In this document: positions 35,867 to 47,989 of the stretch, piece by piece
Position numbering within the stretch: the stretch's first letter is position 1
Layout: the number at the start of each line of letters is the position of its first letter
Position numbers and translations under genes: made by a program
Assembly: GCA_026182355.1 (NCBI GenBank)
Contig: JAPFBL010000084.1
Span: forward strand, 11,330,001 to 11,394,000
Length of the DNA: 64,000 nucleotides
Source: Hermatobates lingyangjiaoensis
Lineage: Eukaryota; Arthropoda; Insecta; Hemiptera; Hermatobatidae
Reading direction: 5' to 3'
Notes under the pieces: model-generated
What the model was told of the DNA's origin: nothing
Databases searched by the model: none
What the model saw: only the letters and a program-made list of their open reading frames with translations

Positions 35867-37075
35867 GTAATCAGTTTTGATGTGAAGTCTCTTTTTACGA
35901 ATGTACCTGTAACTGATCTGTTGAGCTTCCTCCAGGAGGAATTAATTAATTATTCCCTTCCCCTTCCATCTACCACTATAATAGAGTTAATTAAGTTATG
36001 TGTGGTAGATTGTTATTTTCAATTTGAAAATAATTATTATATACACAAATTTGGTCTTTCTATGGGAAACTGTTTATCCCCCCTCCTAAGTAATTTATAT
36101 ATGGAGTTTTTTGAGAGTAAAATGTTAAGCTCAATTTTGCCCAAAAATGTTAAATGGTATAGATATGTTGACGATATTCTTTGCATTTGTCCCAATTCTT
36201 TAAATAAAGTTGATTTCCTGACAAAATTGAATTCATTAGTGCCGACAATCAAATTCACAATGGAAGAAGAAATAAGTGGTAATTTGCCCTTCTTAGATGT
36301 CCTGATCCATAGGTTACCTAATGAGTTACGCTTTAGTGTGTATAGAAAACCTATGAATGTACTTGCATACGTTCACTTTTATTCTTCCCATCCAAAAAAT
36401 GTTAAAATTTCTGTTTTTAGAAATATGTTTTTGAGGGCGTTAAGAGTTTGCTCCCCCGAATTCCTTAATGAAGAGATTAATAACATTAGGTCAATTGCCC
36501 TTTCATTAAAATACCCCTCTTCTTATATTGATTTAGCTTTGAAGGGTGCTAAAAAAACTTTCTCTAATACTTCAACAAAGCCCCTTTTATTATCAAATTC
36601 TATAGTTTTGCCATACCACGAATCATTGGACCCCCTTCCAAGATTAGCCAAACAACTTGATTTTAATATAGTGTTTTCTAATCGTAATAACGTGGGTAAT
36701 ATGTTAATAAAAAACTCTCCCAGCGAATTGGAGTCCGCTGGTATTTATAAAATTCCGTGCAAAAATTGCCATAAAATTTATATTGGTCAAACTGGTAAAT
36801 CATTAAAGACACGTGTAAAACAACACCAATATAACGTAAGTAGACAGGAAAAAAGTAGTGCCTTATTCTTGCATATAAAAAATGAAAATCATCATATTGA
36901 TTGGACAGGAGCTAAATTTATTACCTATGAAAAATCAATGTTGTTAAGAAATATTATTGAATCGTCTCTAATTAAATTTAATAGATCTAATATTATAAAC
37001 TTTAGTAACGGTCTCTTCAAACTTGATACTTTCGTCACGAGGGCAATAGCCTCTTCAAAGAGGGTTGACAGCTAG
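35867..37075 (+). CDS. Penelope-like element polyprotein, reverse transcriptase + GIY-YIG endonuclease (5'-truncated, lineage F1)
   Basis: Retroelement protein that would reverse-transcribe its RNA and nick the target. The frame is open from a stop at 35864-35866; the first ATG-independent residues read V-I-S-F-D-V-K-S-L-F-T-N-V-P, the conserved RT block seen in PLEs, so the true N-terminus is missing. Numbering from the GTG codon at 35882 (397 aa): RT motif GLSMGNCLSPLLSNLYM at 58-74, catalytic YVDD at 95-98, thumb region to about 260, then GIY-YIG domain from about 285 with GIY at 287-289, CKNC at 293-296, YIG at 300-302, Arg311, His315 and a candidate catalytic Glu360. Full PLE proteins are much longer, so perhaps the first third to half is gone. 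No internal stop or frameshift is visible over about 400 codons, so the copy is young. A hammerhead-bearing terminal repeat follows at 37240. GTG as a start is not biological here; the ORF is a fragment. Confidence 0.93.
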   Translation, partial: VISFDVKSLFTNVPVTDLLSFLQEELINYSLPLPSTTIIELIKLCVVDCYFQFENNYYIHKFGLSMGNCLSPLLSNLYMEFFESKMLSSILPKNVKWYRYVDDILCICPNSLNKVDFLTKLNSLVPTIKFTMEEEISGNLPFLDVLIHRLPNELRFSVYRKPMNVLAYVHFYSSHPKNVKISVFRNMFLRALRVCSPEFLNEEINNIRSIALSLKYPSSYIDLALKGAKKTFSNTSTKPLLLSNSIVLPYHESLDPLPRLAKQLDFNIVFSNRNNVGNMLIKNSPSELESAGIYKIPCKNCHKIYIGQTGKSLKTRVKQHQYNVSRQEKSSALFLHIKNENHHIDWTGAKFITYEKSMLLRNIIESSLIKFNRSNIINFSNGLFKLDTFVTRAIASSKRVDS

Positions 37076-37330
37076 CGGATAGTTTTTTACTTTTTCTTAC
37101 TGTACTCCTTTGTTTCCCCAAACATCCCTTTCTGGACATTCATTAGTCCTTTCCTGTGCTTTCACCCTTTTAAAATACCACTCTTCCCTCCCACTCTTCT
37201 CAACTCCTCACCAGATGTTTTCTGCATCTAGTGTTCAGTTGGGTTTTTGACTCTGACGAAGACCGCTTGTTACGCTTGAAAGATCTTAGTCTTGTTTTCC
37301 ATTTCTTATTGTGGTTTGATCATTGATTGT
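37076..37330 (+). mobile_element. F1 PLE 3' untranslated region and terminal repeat
   Basis: Follows the TAG stop of the RT/GIY-YIG ORF. Pyrimidine-rich to about 37210, then the F1 terminal sequence shared with 44000-44240, 35150-35250 and 38690-38855, including the GATGTTTTCTGCATCTAGTG stretch and the hammerhead motif. This ties the F1 ribozyme family to this RT lineage. Confidence 0.85.
37240..37301 (+). ncRNA. Hammerhead ribozyme motif, F1, downstream of PLE ORF
   Basis: Core CTGACGA at 37253-37259 and GAAA at 37278-37281 are intact; helix I GACT/AGTC and palindromic helix III AGATCT are kept. Helix II has one mismatch (ACCG against CGCT) and the outer helix I TGGG/CCCA has lost one C. 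Probably weakened but not clearly dead. Confidence 0.75.
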
Positions 37331-37879
37331 TTATATTATATATATAATATAATGGATTGAATCAAAATGTCTCAAGATTTTGATCTGTTTCCAGAAGGAT
37401 CAAACTTTTAATATCAACATTTCGGTTTTAAACAAACTGTTATTAAATTTGTAATTATTAATATATTACCGAAATACTTTTACTCGATACAGTGCAATAA
37501 AGTATAAGAAATCATATAGCAATCAAGAAAGAAATGCGTATAAAGAAATGTAAAATCACAAAATAGAAACTATACATGGGAAATACTGTAATTTTGTATC
37601 GTTTTAATTTATTTGATTCAACAAATAATATTGTAATTCTAAGACCATTATACATCTTAGTTAAATAGTTAACTATTTTTTAGTTCATATTACCCTAATG
37701 TTATCATTAAAGAAACAAAGAATAGGTTTTGCTTTGTTTCAGTCATAATGCCTCTCATAATGCTAATTTACCCAGGTGTGAAACCCAAAAACACCGTACA
37801 CTGGTATCACTACCACTTCCCTATCAAGAAGGCTTACAAGGCACTTAATGGCTGGAGTACCCAAAAAGCATATGCAAGA

Positions 37880-38050
37880 GAAACACAACATGAAATTAAC
37901 CCGAGAGATGCTGGTTACAAAGAAAAAACTAATTAAAAAAGAAAGTAACCACCGCAAACAAAAAACATAAGAAGTATTAATAATTCAAAAATGGAAACCC
38001 TATTTAAATATTCAGATTAAAAACAGCAAGAAAATATATAAATGAAAAAT
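37880..38050. repeat. Short dispersed repeat shared with 18145-18320
   Basis: AACCCGAGAGATGCTGG and TTTAAATATTCAGATT recur at 18150 and 18280. Both copies lie downstream of F1 PLE genes, at different distances. The 62-codon ORF crossing this copy is not conserved in the other. Confidence 0.55.
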
Positions 38051-38703
38051 CTTCCCAAGAAGTTATTTATGTCCTGATAACCCTTTTCTTATTATGAATT
38101 TCTGCTACATTCTTAACATTTGCCTTTATTCATATTTAATCTCTGCCATTACATTAAAATTTATTTAACCTTCTCCTTTTGCCTTATAACCGTACTTAAT
38201 GTCTACACTTGTTTGAATCTAATTTTATCATTCTTATTAAGTTAAAACATTATTTAACGTTACACTACTTCTTATATACCTTATCTAACCTTCTCCTGTT
38301 ACCATATTGTTACTATTTAACCTGTCTAATAACATTACTTTCACCTTTTATTGGATTATATCCCATCTTGGATTTCCTCTTCACCATAAAACATCTACTT
38401 TATTTCTTTCCTTCAACTCTTTACCTTTTATATTCTTATTCAATATTATAATCTTCTTTTAACCTAATAAAACATGTCACTTTGCTAACTCTTATTTTTA
38501 TTAATTCTGACAGAAGAAAAATGGTTCGTAACATCGAATCTCTCAGTCAGATGATTGTAAATGCCGAGACTACGGTTCACTTTAATGATATATATGTATA
38601 GATATACATATATATGATTATATAAAAAGATTTCACATAAACACTCAATGATGAAGTGAAATAACATTCAATGATCAAACCACAATAAGAAATGGGAAAA
38701 TAA

Positions 38704-38746
38704 GACTAAGATCTTTCAACTGTAACAAGCGGTCTTCGTCAGATTC
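38704..38746 (-). ncRNA. Hammerhead ribozyme motif, F1, weakened helices
   Basis: CUGACGA and GAAA cores intact on the reverse strand, but helix I reads GAAT against AGTC and helix II carries a C-A mismatch. Likely weak or inactive. Confidence 0.7.
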
Positions 38747-38775
38747 AAAAACACAAAAAATCCAGTTGGCTTTTT

Positions 38776-38818
38776 GACTCTGACGAAGACCGTTTGTTAC
38801 GCTTGAAAGATCTTAGTC
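38776..38818 (+). ncRNA. Hammerhead ribozyme motif, F1
   Basis: GACT 38776-38779, CTGACGA 38780-38786, GAAA and AGATCT intact, AGTC 38815-38818. Helix II has the same CGCT variant as the copy after the RT gene, suggesting these two share a recent ancestor. Confidence 0.75.
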
Positions 38819-38919
38819 TTGTTTTCCTATTTTTTATTGTGGTTTGATCATTGATATATGATTATATAGAGATTGCATACTTGAAAGTCAGTTTTATTAT
38901 ACATATATAAATAGGTAGG

Positions 38920-39612
38920 ATAGCGTTTCGGTGTATATAGCTTTTCGACTGAAATAGTTTATTCTTTAGAAGAGCACTGTTTGAGTTATTTACAATTTTC
39001 ATTGATGATATTGGAATGACACTTCATATAAAAGTGGATTATAATTGCATTTGAGCTGATGATGATGTGTGAGAATAAAATATACTTATGATGAATTGAA
39101 GAAGACATAACAAATGTCTTCTTGAACGACAATCCTGTCCTCTACAAATGACCTTGTAATTATGATCAAGAAAACTCAAAACCAGTCACACTGAAAACCC
39201 AAGTAGTAATAAAGACAAAACTCTTACTCCTCAGAGTGTCCCCTGGCTTCAGAAAAGTCCTGGAGATTACATAAATGAAATGGGCAAAAGATGGCATCCT
39301 GTTGAGACAATTATAACCACACATATTAAAATGTCCCACTTATTAGTAATGGTTTGTTACTTTCGTTTAATGAAGGGTTATGATTACATATAAATCAATA
39401 TTAAGAGTCCGCAGACTTGAAGTGAAAAAATTGGCCCTGAAACGGTAGAATAATAGTTTAGTTACATTCAAAAGGGACCAACATCAAGATAATAATAATA
39501 ATAATAATGAGAGCAGTTAATATTCCTTTATGTTGTATATACAGTGAGCTTCTTCATACACATTAATTCAGATAAGTTAGGGTTTTGTATTCTTACTGTA
39601 TACTGTTTTCCA
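38920..39612. repeat. Dispersed repeat, copy 2 (inverted relative to copy 1)
   Basis: Inverse copy of 13665-14380. Its left end reads GCGTTTCGGTGTATATAGCT, whose complement has CACCGAAACGC, closer to a hammerhead-type GAAAC end than copy 1. An (AAT)n run lies at 39489-39508. Confidence 0.8.
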
Positions 39613-41746
39613 TCTTGTTATGAAGTCAATAAAGCTACCAAATATCAGTTTTTGATTTTTATCATACATACCAAGAATTGTACATTTTTATCATAAATTT
39701 ACTTAAAATAAATCTATACTTTTCATGTTAATAAAGTGATCGCACGCCACTGAACTATTAAGTATACAGTCCTTAAATTTAAAGGAATGATTGTTTGCTA
39801 ATGACAACTGAAAAAAGAATTCTATAATGTGAAAGAATTCTTTTCTTCCTTCAAGCACTGTATGTCCCTGTATTTAAGGAGACATCAGGTCTCTTGTTTA
39901 CAAGACTAGAAAGAATTGCATGCTGGCAAAGGTCAGATATAACCTTAAAAGTTATTTCTGAAGCCATCTGAAGTGCAATATCCACGAGAGAGCATAGTTG
40001 ATCGCGGGTAATGTGACATTTTACCAAATACCGCTTATCAATAATCGTCAACTATTCAATGAATAACGTCAGCTCAAAACCAGTCATTAAGAAACAGTCA
40101 ACATCAAACCAAATATTTTCCGTAATTTATCCACACTTGTATTACTTACAAAATTTCAAGAACACATTGTGCCATATACTTTTATTCAGATTACTAACTA
40201 CACTATCAGAAGCAATATCTATATTTTTCAGAATTACACCTAATAAAAACCATGATTTTTGGATTAAAACTAAAATTTCACGAACTGGTGTGATATTTTT
40301 TAATCAATTTACTGGGTCCATATGTATATCAGAAACGATATCTCATACAGTTTTCAATAGTATTTAACATTGGACATAAATTAACCACCTAAATTACCAG
40401 GTGGTTCTCCTTAGAGTCACATAAAATATACGTCCTACTTACATCAAATGAATATTACTTAACCTGATCAGGTATCCATTCTTAACTAAGGTAGGAAAGA
40501 TTAATCTTAGCATTTGAAAGGTCATGTGAAGTTCTTATAAAGGAATGTCTCTTGTTTCAGAAATGGCATCTGAAGACACAGCTGCACCTCTTTTTTGCTT
40601 TTAAATATTTTTTTAATTACGTTACTAATTTCTAATCACTAAAATTATTTCGCTAAAGCAATGGTTCTCTCTATTAGACCAGCATAAGTGTTATGCTCTA
40701 AAGAATGTTAAGAAACTCCAACTAAATCATTTTCTCTGTTGTTCAGGAAACTTCCTTTTTTAAGTGAAGCTCCTATGAAACCATACAGTTGTACTGATTT
40801 ATTCTTTTTTTTTTTTTAATATAAAACATCGTTATTCCTTATATTTATTCAAACAGAAAATTCCAGTTTATAAAGAAAAGTCTTATTTCTCAGTAATTTA
40901 CATCTATATCAAACTCAAGAGATTAATATATAAAGTAGTTTGCTGTAGAATGTTTCCTTAGCTGGTTTCCTAAAAAATAGTCAACTTAAGAAAAAAAAAC
41001 TATTGAATTATCCTATAACCATCCCCTTCCTAACTGTAGACAATTAGATAAGTTTCTTTTGGTGCAAAAAATTGAGTCAGTTCATTAATTCAAATAAAGT
41101 TAAGGTAATTTACAGAAAACTGAAATAATTGGCTCTACCTACTACTGCAAGAAACATTATATCTGAATTTCAATGTAAAACTTAATTTAAGTTACAAAAG
41201 TATTCCAAATAATAAAATTATCTAAAATAATTGAAATATTGTGAAACTCATTTACAATTAAATTATTACAATGTTTTATAACGAAAATGTAATCCTTCTT
41301 ATATCACCACTTCATAAGTAACTGCAGATAGAACTTAATAGTTATTCTTTTTCCTTTAGCATTTCCAGATCTGATGTTAAAAATTTGTGAAAGTTTTCAC
41401 AACTTATATTCATATTTAGGTTATACTTAATACGAATTTTAAAGCTCTTATAACAACCAGAATAGTGGGTTAAAATTAGTACTCTTTTGTCTGCAATACA
41501 AAAGGGATGCTAATTTTAGGCTCATTTTTCATTGATTTGATAACACTGACGTTAAATCCTACATGCTTCTAACATTTTTCGGACAAAATAGGAAGATTTT
41601 CAAGACCTAATGGGAAAGATCTGGTAGATCTTCACTGTAGAATGACGTCCAATTTTTTGCTTGAATTAAATGTAATTTGAAGTCTTATGAACGATGCAAG
41701 ATTCTTAATTTTTATTCAAATAAGACACTTGGTTTTATGAATTAAA
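39613..41746. other. AT-rich DNA, nothing recognised
   Basis: The 102-codon frame at 40059-40367 shows no motif. No repeat match found. Confidence 0.5.
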
Positions 41747-43035
41747 AATCTGGAGTGGCCTACATACAACTTTACTACAAGTAAATTAATATCAATCTTC
41801 TTGGGTATATAATATATAATGTTTCATTTAAGCATAATGTAAACATCTAAATGGGAGGTGTTTATTAGTCTTTCATTTCTGAGGTAGTCAGATAGTAGTG
41901 ATTGCTTGACTTATCAATATGTAAGCTTATTTTTGTATATCACACCACTGATGCAAATAGTCTCATTAGTATAACTACAGCAGTAATAACACTTTTAAAA
42001 AGTCAAAAAAAAAAAAAATTCTTGATACGAAACAATCTCCTGCAAGAGAACATGGCTTTTGTTCAAGTAGCCAGTGGATTTCTTACATCGTTTACTTCAC
42101 ATCCTTTTAAATTGAATATTTAAGCCAAATTTTTAAATTTAAAACAGGAGAATACTCTTATTTTCTCTGAAAAACGTCACAACCATCAAAGAAAAAATGT
42201 CGTTTCAAGATAATTTATAATTAAGGATATACGTTAATTAAATTTATTAATTTTCAATTGAACGATTTCAATTCTAAATTATGTTTTACAATTTTGATCT
42301 TTTATAGAATTATTAAAGTGGTAATTTTATGGCTCCTTGGTATTTAATAAAATTATTTTCCTTCCCCTTAATGTCCCTTAATTTGACCCCGTTTAGCGTA
42401 AAAAAAAATTTTTCTGAAAACACAAATCGTAATGTAACACCCCTTTGAAGAATGTAATTTTTAGAAAAAATTAACTCAACTCATTTTTCACATAATGTTC
42501 TATTTTTAGGTACAGTTTCATTTTGATCTGTCCAACGGTATGGCTTCTATCGCTCTCACAAGGTTTGAGATTGAATTATAAGTCAAAATTTTTACATTTT
42601 ATTGAAAAAAAAAATATTTCCCCTTTGTTTGAAAATTCTGAATATATTTTTCGTTTATTGCATCTGTAACTTCAATGATAATGCCAAAATGTTAAAACTG
42701 TAGCATTAGCAGTTTAGGAGAAAAAAATGTTTTCTAAAAACCGGTTTTTGGCAAAAAAAAGCTACTTTTCTGTCATGCATAATTCTTCCCAAACAATAGG
42801 AATCATCTACGCTATGGGGCCCATTTTTTTGTAAAATATCAACTTGATCCATCAAAGATTCTGGACCGTAGCGTGGTAACAAGCAATGCTAACACACTCA
42901 CCCACCCATACACATACAGACATCATCGCAAAACATCATAAAACGACTTCTGGGACCTCAAAACATGTAATTCCGTCAAAATCTCGAGAACGAATTTTTT
43001 CACGATCACTATACTTTACTTTAGTAAAGTGAAAA
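41747..43035. repeat. REP-B interspersed repeat, copy 2
   Basis: About 1.29 kb from AATCTGGAGTGG-CC and ACTTTACTACAAGTAAAT to ACTTTACTTTAGTAAAGTGA. Shares TCAAAATCTCGAGA and ACATGTAATTCCGTC with the copies ending at 48415 and 52218. Confidence 0.78.
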
Positions 43036-43938
43036 TGTAATGAAATTATTATATTTATTAGTAAATAAATGACTTTTGACTTCACTTTTGAAAAATAGCC
43101 ACATAAACAGGGATTGAGGGCTTCCAAAGGTGTGAATCAGCTAAAATTTTCAAGCCGATTTTTTCATATTTACTATACTTATATTATAACAAAGCAACAA
43201 TTAAAGTCTAAAGATATTGTTTTCTGAAATTATTGACTTCATAATAAAGTAGCCTCTGAGTTATTTCTTTTGTACATATACGATTATGATTACATTTGAA
43301 ACATCAACAGGAAACTTTAAAGAATTATTATATCAGTTAAGTATGAGGAATAAGTACCAAAACGCTTCCATAAAATTATTTTAATCACTTCTTTCATTAA
43401 CCAAATAATCAATTAAACATAATTTATTCATTAGATACGAGGACTTGCTCTTTCTTTCAGGAAAGATTCTCTCACTTTAAAATAGCGAAAATGTCTACTT
43501 AATTAATTGTTAAGCTGTTTAATTATAATTGATATCCAATATTTTCATAATTTCTACATTTAGTTAATATTGTATCAAAATTTCTGAAACAATGGAAATT
43601 AAATGCATTTAGCGTTAATATTTAGTAATGAACCTGGTTAATATCAATATATTTCTTTGACCCTTTCAACAGTATTTCGCTCAAATGTAATCAACTTCAT
43701 CTAAAACCAGAAGCATGCTCTAGCTTTGCACTAGAATAACAAAAAATAATAAATTGTTGTTAATTAATGCTACAGTTTTCTTGTTTGTTCAAAATACTGC
43801 TACACGTGTTTTACAATTTCTATACTGTACTGTATCTGCACTAAATTTAAAGTGAAACTGAGTTTGTTATAATAAGTTAGTGGCAAAAAATATATATAAT
43901 TCATAACAATAGATAAAAGGTTATCTATGAATGTATAG

Positions 43939-43939
<1 letters not shown>
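43036..43939. other. AT-rich DNA; partial REP-B-like end
   Basis: 43080-43195 loosely repeats the REP-B 3' end (AGCCGATTTTTTCATATTTA, TACTATACTTATATTATAAC). Otherwise nothing. Confidence 0.4.

Positions 43940-44000
<61 letters not shown>
43940..44000. repeat. (TA)n microsatellite
   Basis: About 60 bp of uninterrupted TA directly abutting the F1 inverted repeat. ORFs of alternating Tyr/Ile here are artefacts of the repeat. Confidence 0.95.
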
Positions 44001-44005
<5 letters not shown>

Positions 44006-44022
44006 CAAACCACAATAAGAAA

Positions 44023-44085
44023 TGGGAAAACAAGACTAAGATCTTTCAACCGTAACAAGCGGTCTTCGTCAGAGTCAAAAACCCA
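44023..44085 (-). ncRNA. Type I hammerhead ribozyme, F1, inverted partner
   Basis: Exact reverse-complement partner of the 44153-44215 motif, within a perfect inverted repeat. All core positions, helix I (TGGG/CCCA, GACT/AGTC), helix II and the AGATCT helix III are intact. Confidence 0.85.
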
Positions 44086-44152
44086 ACTGAACACTAGATG
44101 CAGAAAACCTGATGTTTTCTGCATCAGATGTTTTCTGCATCTAGTGTTCAGT

Positions 44153-44215
44153 TGGGTTTTTGACTCTGACGAAGACCGCTTGTTACGGTTGAAAGATCTT
44201 AGTCTTGTTTTCCCA
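44153..44215 (+). ncRNA. Type I hammerhead ribozyme, F1 consensus copy
   Basis: Self-cleaving RNA motif in a PLE terminal repeat. Order seen: outer helix I TGGG (44153-44156), inner helix I GACT (44162-44165), core CTGACGA (44166-44172), helix II ACCG/ACGGT-side pairing closed by a CTTGTTA loop, core GAAA (44191-44194), helix III palindrome AGATCT (44194-44199), U at the cleavage position 44200, inner helix I AGTC (44201-44204), outer helix I CCCA (44212-44215). Helix III of only 2 bp with a 2-nt loop is too short to be stable alone; in PLE and satellite hammerheads such palindromic helix III segments are known to allow dimer formation. Identical to the copies at 35158 and 44023. Cleavage itself is inferred from structure. 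Confidence 0.85.
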
Positions 44216-44289
44216 TTTCTTATTGTGGTTTGATCATTGATTGTTGTTTCACGTGTTTATGTGAAATCTTTATATATATATATATATGA

Positions 44290-46540
44290 GTTTAAAAAAG
44301 AAGCAATTTTTAATTTGACAACTATTATTTATTAACTTATAGTTCATGATGTAACCAATGGAATAAAATGTGTCGAATGGCTCATTATCACATCTTCAAG
44401 TAAAATAATATAAAATGACCCGTAGGAATTCCTATCCTCCTATTCCTATCAGTTTCTATCAGTGATAGGTGACTGATAAAATGTAAAAATAATACTTAGC
44501 ACTAAATTTAACCATCAGTTTTTTTAAGATTTCAAGCTTTTAGATGATGTCACAGAAAAAATGTTACAAACAAAAGTTGTAGAGAATAACATTTGTGTTA
44601 ACGGATTTTCTCTAAAACTATTTGTTGTTATAGAAATTTAATTTTAATATTTTGTTATTTTTCATATATTTTTATAACTTTCATAGATTTGCATATAGAT
44701 ATGATTTAAAAAATTATCAACATAGAACGTCAATGCATAATTACTAATAACTATTTTATTTATTGCCAACTTACATAGAGAGAGTACAGTCAGTTAAAGT
44801 GATCGAAAATGGTGCAAAATATACCAAGGTTATGAAGAGTCAGAAGTAACGTTGTTACGCCAAGTACACGTGTAACACATAAATGAAACATACATTTACA
44901 AGTAGACCGGTTCATATAGTGTAAGAATATATATATATGGTTGTGAGGGTCTACCACTAAACCCTGGGAGAAACTTTATGACAAATGGACTCTACTATTA
45001 TATCTAACATTTTAATCAAAAGAAATAGAATCATATCATTTTTAAACCCTTTAAGTATAAACGTAGAGTAATCTCGTTCTAGTTTTAGCAGCGATGCAGT
45101 CGAATGGATTAAGTTAGGTATAAATCGATTGGAAAAGAATTCAATCCCGTGACTCCTGGTCGTTACATTTGCCAACTGCGCTTAAATCAGAATCTCCCTA
45201 GAAGCTTCCTTTCTTCTAATCCAATGGTCTAAAATTTCACTTCTTAAATAAGTAATGAAAATAATAATTAAAATTTTACAAAAAAAAACATCGTCATTGA
45301 AAAATATGAATTTAGAATGTAAGTAAATTAGGAGATTTTTTGATATTATAATAATTTGTAATTAATAATTAGTAAATGTATTTCATTCCCTAAAATGTTA
45401 TATAGCAGATCAAGAAAAAAAAATATGGTTCTATGTGAATAAAAATGTCAACAATTAGTAAAGTATTGAAATTTCACCTTTAAAGAAAGACAAGTAAACC
45501 ACCTACCCAGCAGAAAAAGACTCTCATACAGTATATCCTAGGTTTTACTGCAGTTTTCTTAAATTTTGTTCCTAATTTAAGTATAACAATAACAAAAACG
45601 ATTCAAATTCAAGATTTTGAGGGATTTATACGGTTTGAAGTTCCTAAGTCTATTTTTGAAGTTTTCTGGATGATGTCTGCGTGTACGTAGCAAAAGTTCG
45701 TAGACTTAAACAGGTCACATAGTTTAATCAATCATTTTGATATCATAAACAAAAATAGGCCTTCTAGCGAAGATGAAATGTGTAGTTTTTGGGTAACAAT
45801 ACTTCCAAGGAAAATCCACTTTATTTGTCATTATGTGTTTTAAGAGAACACATTTTTACACCTGAGCTACTAATTCTAAATAGTTGAAATTTTCCAGTTC
45901 TGATGAAAATAATATTATTACTACACGAATTCAACATTTTTTGATATATTGAAAAGTAATTTTTCTTCAAAGTGTAAAAACCTTGATAAAGGATTCAATC
46001 TGTGAACTTGTAAACACAAACATAAACGTACGCATCACTTTACAGAAAAGAAAATTATTTAATTTATGGTGATTATCATAATAGCCAACATTATAACAAT
46101 AATTTTAAATATTTTTATTTAATTAAGATTAAATATAGGGAAATCAAATCAATGCAGAGGTATTATATATAGTGCTGGTTTTGAATACTATTAAAACATG
46201 GGGAAAGTACATCATTCTATGTTATATCAAAACTGATATTAACTTTAACACCCCCTTTCGGTGGTTCACAACCTTAAAAGTCGTGTTAAGTATAATATTA
46301 ATACGAATAAGAGGCTGTGAAAAATTTCACAAATTTTTAAAATTATATTAATAAACTTTATTTTGAAAAGAAAAGACAACTATTAAGTTCTATCGGTAGT
46401 TATTTTTAAAATTTTCCATAGCAATGATTACATTTTCATTGCGGTTGAGAAAATTGAGATAGCGACATTAAGGTAAAACAATTCAATAATTTGGTAGTGA
46501 ATTAGTTTGATAACAGTTTACTTATAGCATTTCTCACTTA
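44290..46540. other. AT-rich DNA, nothing recognised
   Basis: No repeat match or coding signal found. Confidence 0.5.
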
Positions 46541-46772
46541 TAGGAGGTGAGAAAATCAAAACATGTCGTCCCTCGGAGACGATGTTATGCCGTCGGCCCC
46601 GGTCCTGTACGATGTTAGGTATCCGTTAAACATCCTTACTCTAAATACTCTTGAGTTAGGCAAAATTTAGGACTCTCAGTGTAGTATGTTCATTGTGTAG
46701 TATCACAAAGGGCCAATGTTGGGCCTATGTGTGTTCCTTGTAGGACTACCACTTCAACCTAACCTAACCTAT
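46541..46772 (+). mobile_element. SINE copy (body and AACCT tail)
   Basis: Body matches the complement of 57700-57930: CGTCCCTCGGAGACGATGTT, GTTAGGTATCCGTTAAACAT and CACAAAGGGCCAATGTTGGG segments. Ends in CAACCTAACCTAACCT at 46757-46772. The head upstream of 46541 is not clear. Confidence 0.75.
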
Positions 46773-47948
46773 TCATCTGATATTTATGTTATTTTCAATA
46801 TTTGTTATTTACAAAACTAAGGTATTTCAAAAGTGTGCACGATTGTAAAAGATTATGAGGAATAATAAATGAAACATAACATTAATTAAAGACATTTTTA
46901 TACACTAACTTAACTATCAAAAAGTTTCAACGATTAAAATAATTATCTTGCTATAAATTTATCAAATTAAAAGTTATTAAAATGAAAATTGTTATTTAAG
47001 AATTTACTTATCTCCCCTTAGAAAAAAAAATTATAACGAAGAAGTGATTTATTTAAGGAGGATAAGGAAGCAATAGAGGATTTGTTGGAGGTTAGGGTAC
47101 AGTGGAATCAAGTTAGCTGGAGACTGCCTCACTTGAAAGACAGGAGAAAGTCGCCTTCAAGGACAAGGAAGAGCCCTACCTGAGAGTCATTTAGTTCCAT
47201 TGCTTGAACCATTTCTTCACTATGACTGCTTTTTATGTCGCATATGTGTTTGTACTATTCTCACTTTTTCTCATTAGTTTAGTAAATCTCTGACATTATT
47301 ACTCTATTAAATGAGATATTTTTTCCCAAATATTTTTATAATAGGTTATTAATTTTGTAATGACAAACAATTAAGCCATTATTTTTAGAAGCAGTATAAG
47401 TCAATTCGTAGGAAAAAATTAATTCAAGGATGGTTTGATTGATATCTGGATTACCTCCTTTTATATTCAACGATTCAAAGGTGTTAGTAGGATATCTTCA
47501 TAAATTAATGAAAAGTATTTTACATGTAAAAATATATTCCAACAGTTTCCTTTTTTTTTAAACAAATAAAATAATTTCTAAGGTTCATAATTTAATCAAT
47601 ATATATTGATTATTATATTATCATATTTCGCTCATTATTTAATTAGTTATTTCCCTCATGTTTATAGTGTTCAAACATCACATAAATCGATTTACGTTTG
47701 CCAATATGTTTAAACTGATTCAAATACGAGCCTTAAATACTTCAAATTATTAAAAAAAAAAAAAAAAGCAATTTCTAAAAGCGAGGACTCAATTTATAAA
47801 TTAATAAGTCAATGATTGAATCTTCGTAAATAATAAAACGAAACAGTTTGTCATTCAAATATTTCCTTACACTACTTATTTAAGGTAAACACAAACAATC
47901 TTTCCTTGATGCCATAGGTTTTTATTCATTCTTCAATCAATACAATAT

Positions 47949-47980
47949 TGAATTTGTATTTGTATTTGTATTTGTATTTT
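47949..47980. repeat. (TTTGTA)n microsatellite
   Basis: About five units of a hexamer. Confidence 0.9.
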
Positions 47981-47989
47981 CTCATTATT

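Larger units (their letters stand above)
38660..38860. repeat. Inverted repeat of two diverged F1 terminal repeats
   Basis: Arms about 38669-38755 and 38768-38858 with a short spacer. Both end in the shared ATCAATGATCAAACCACAAT sequence or its complement. Confidence 0.82.
44001..44237. repeat. Perfect inverted repeat, 108-bp arms, two head-to-head F1 terminal repeats
   Basis: Arms 44001-44108 and 44130-44237 pair with no mismatch I can see; the 21-bp spacer holds a partial duplication of the arm tip (TTTTCTGCATC). Flanked on the left by a long (TA)n tract. A transcript would fold into a hairpin with both ribozymes trapped in the duplex, so ribozyme folding and hairpin folding would compete. 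Confidence 0.9.

Noticed and set aside
35882..35884. GTG as the start codon of the PLE gene
   Set aside because: Conserved RT residues continue upstream of it to the stop at 35864; the ORF is 5'-truncated rather than starting there.
43800..44233. Two ORFs across the TA tract and F1 palindrome
   Set aside because: They read a simple repeat and ribozyme-bearing terminal repeats; no protein motif.
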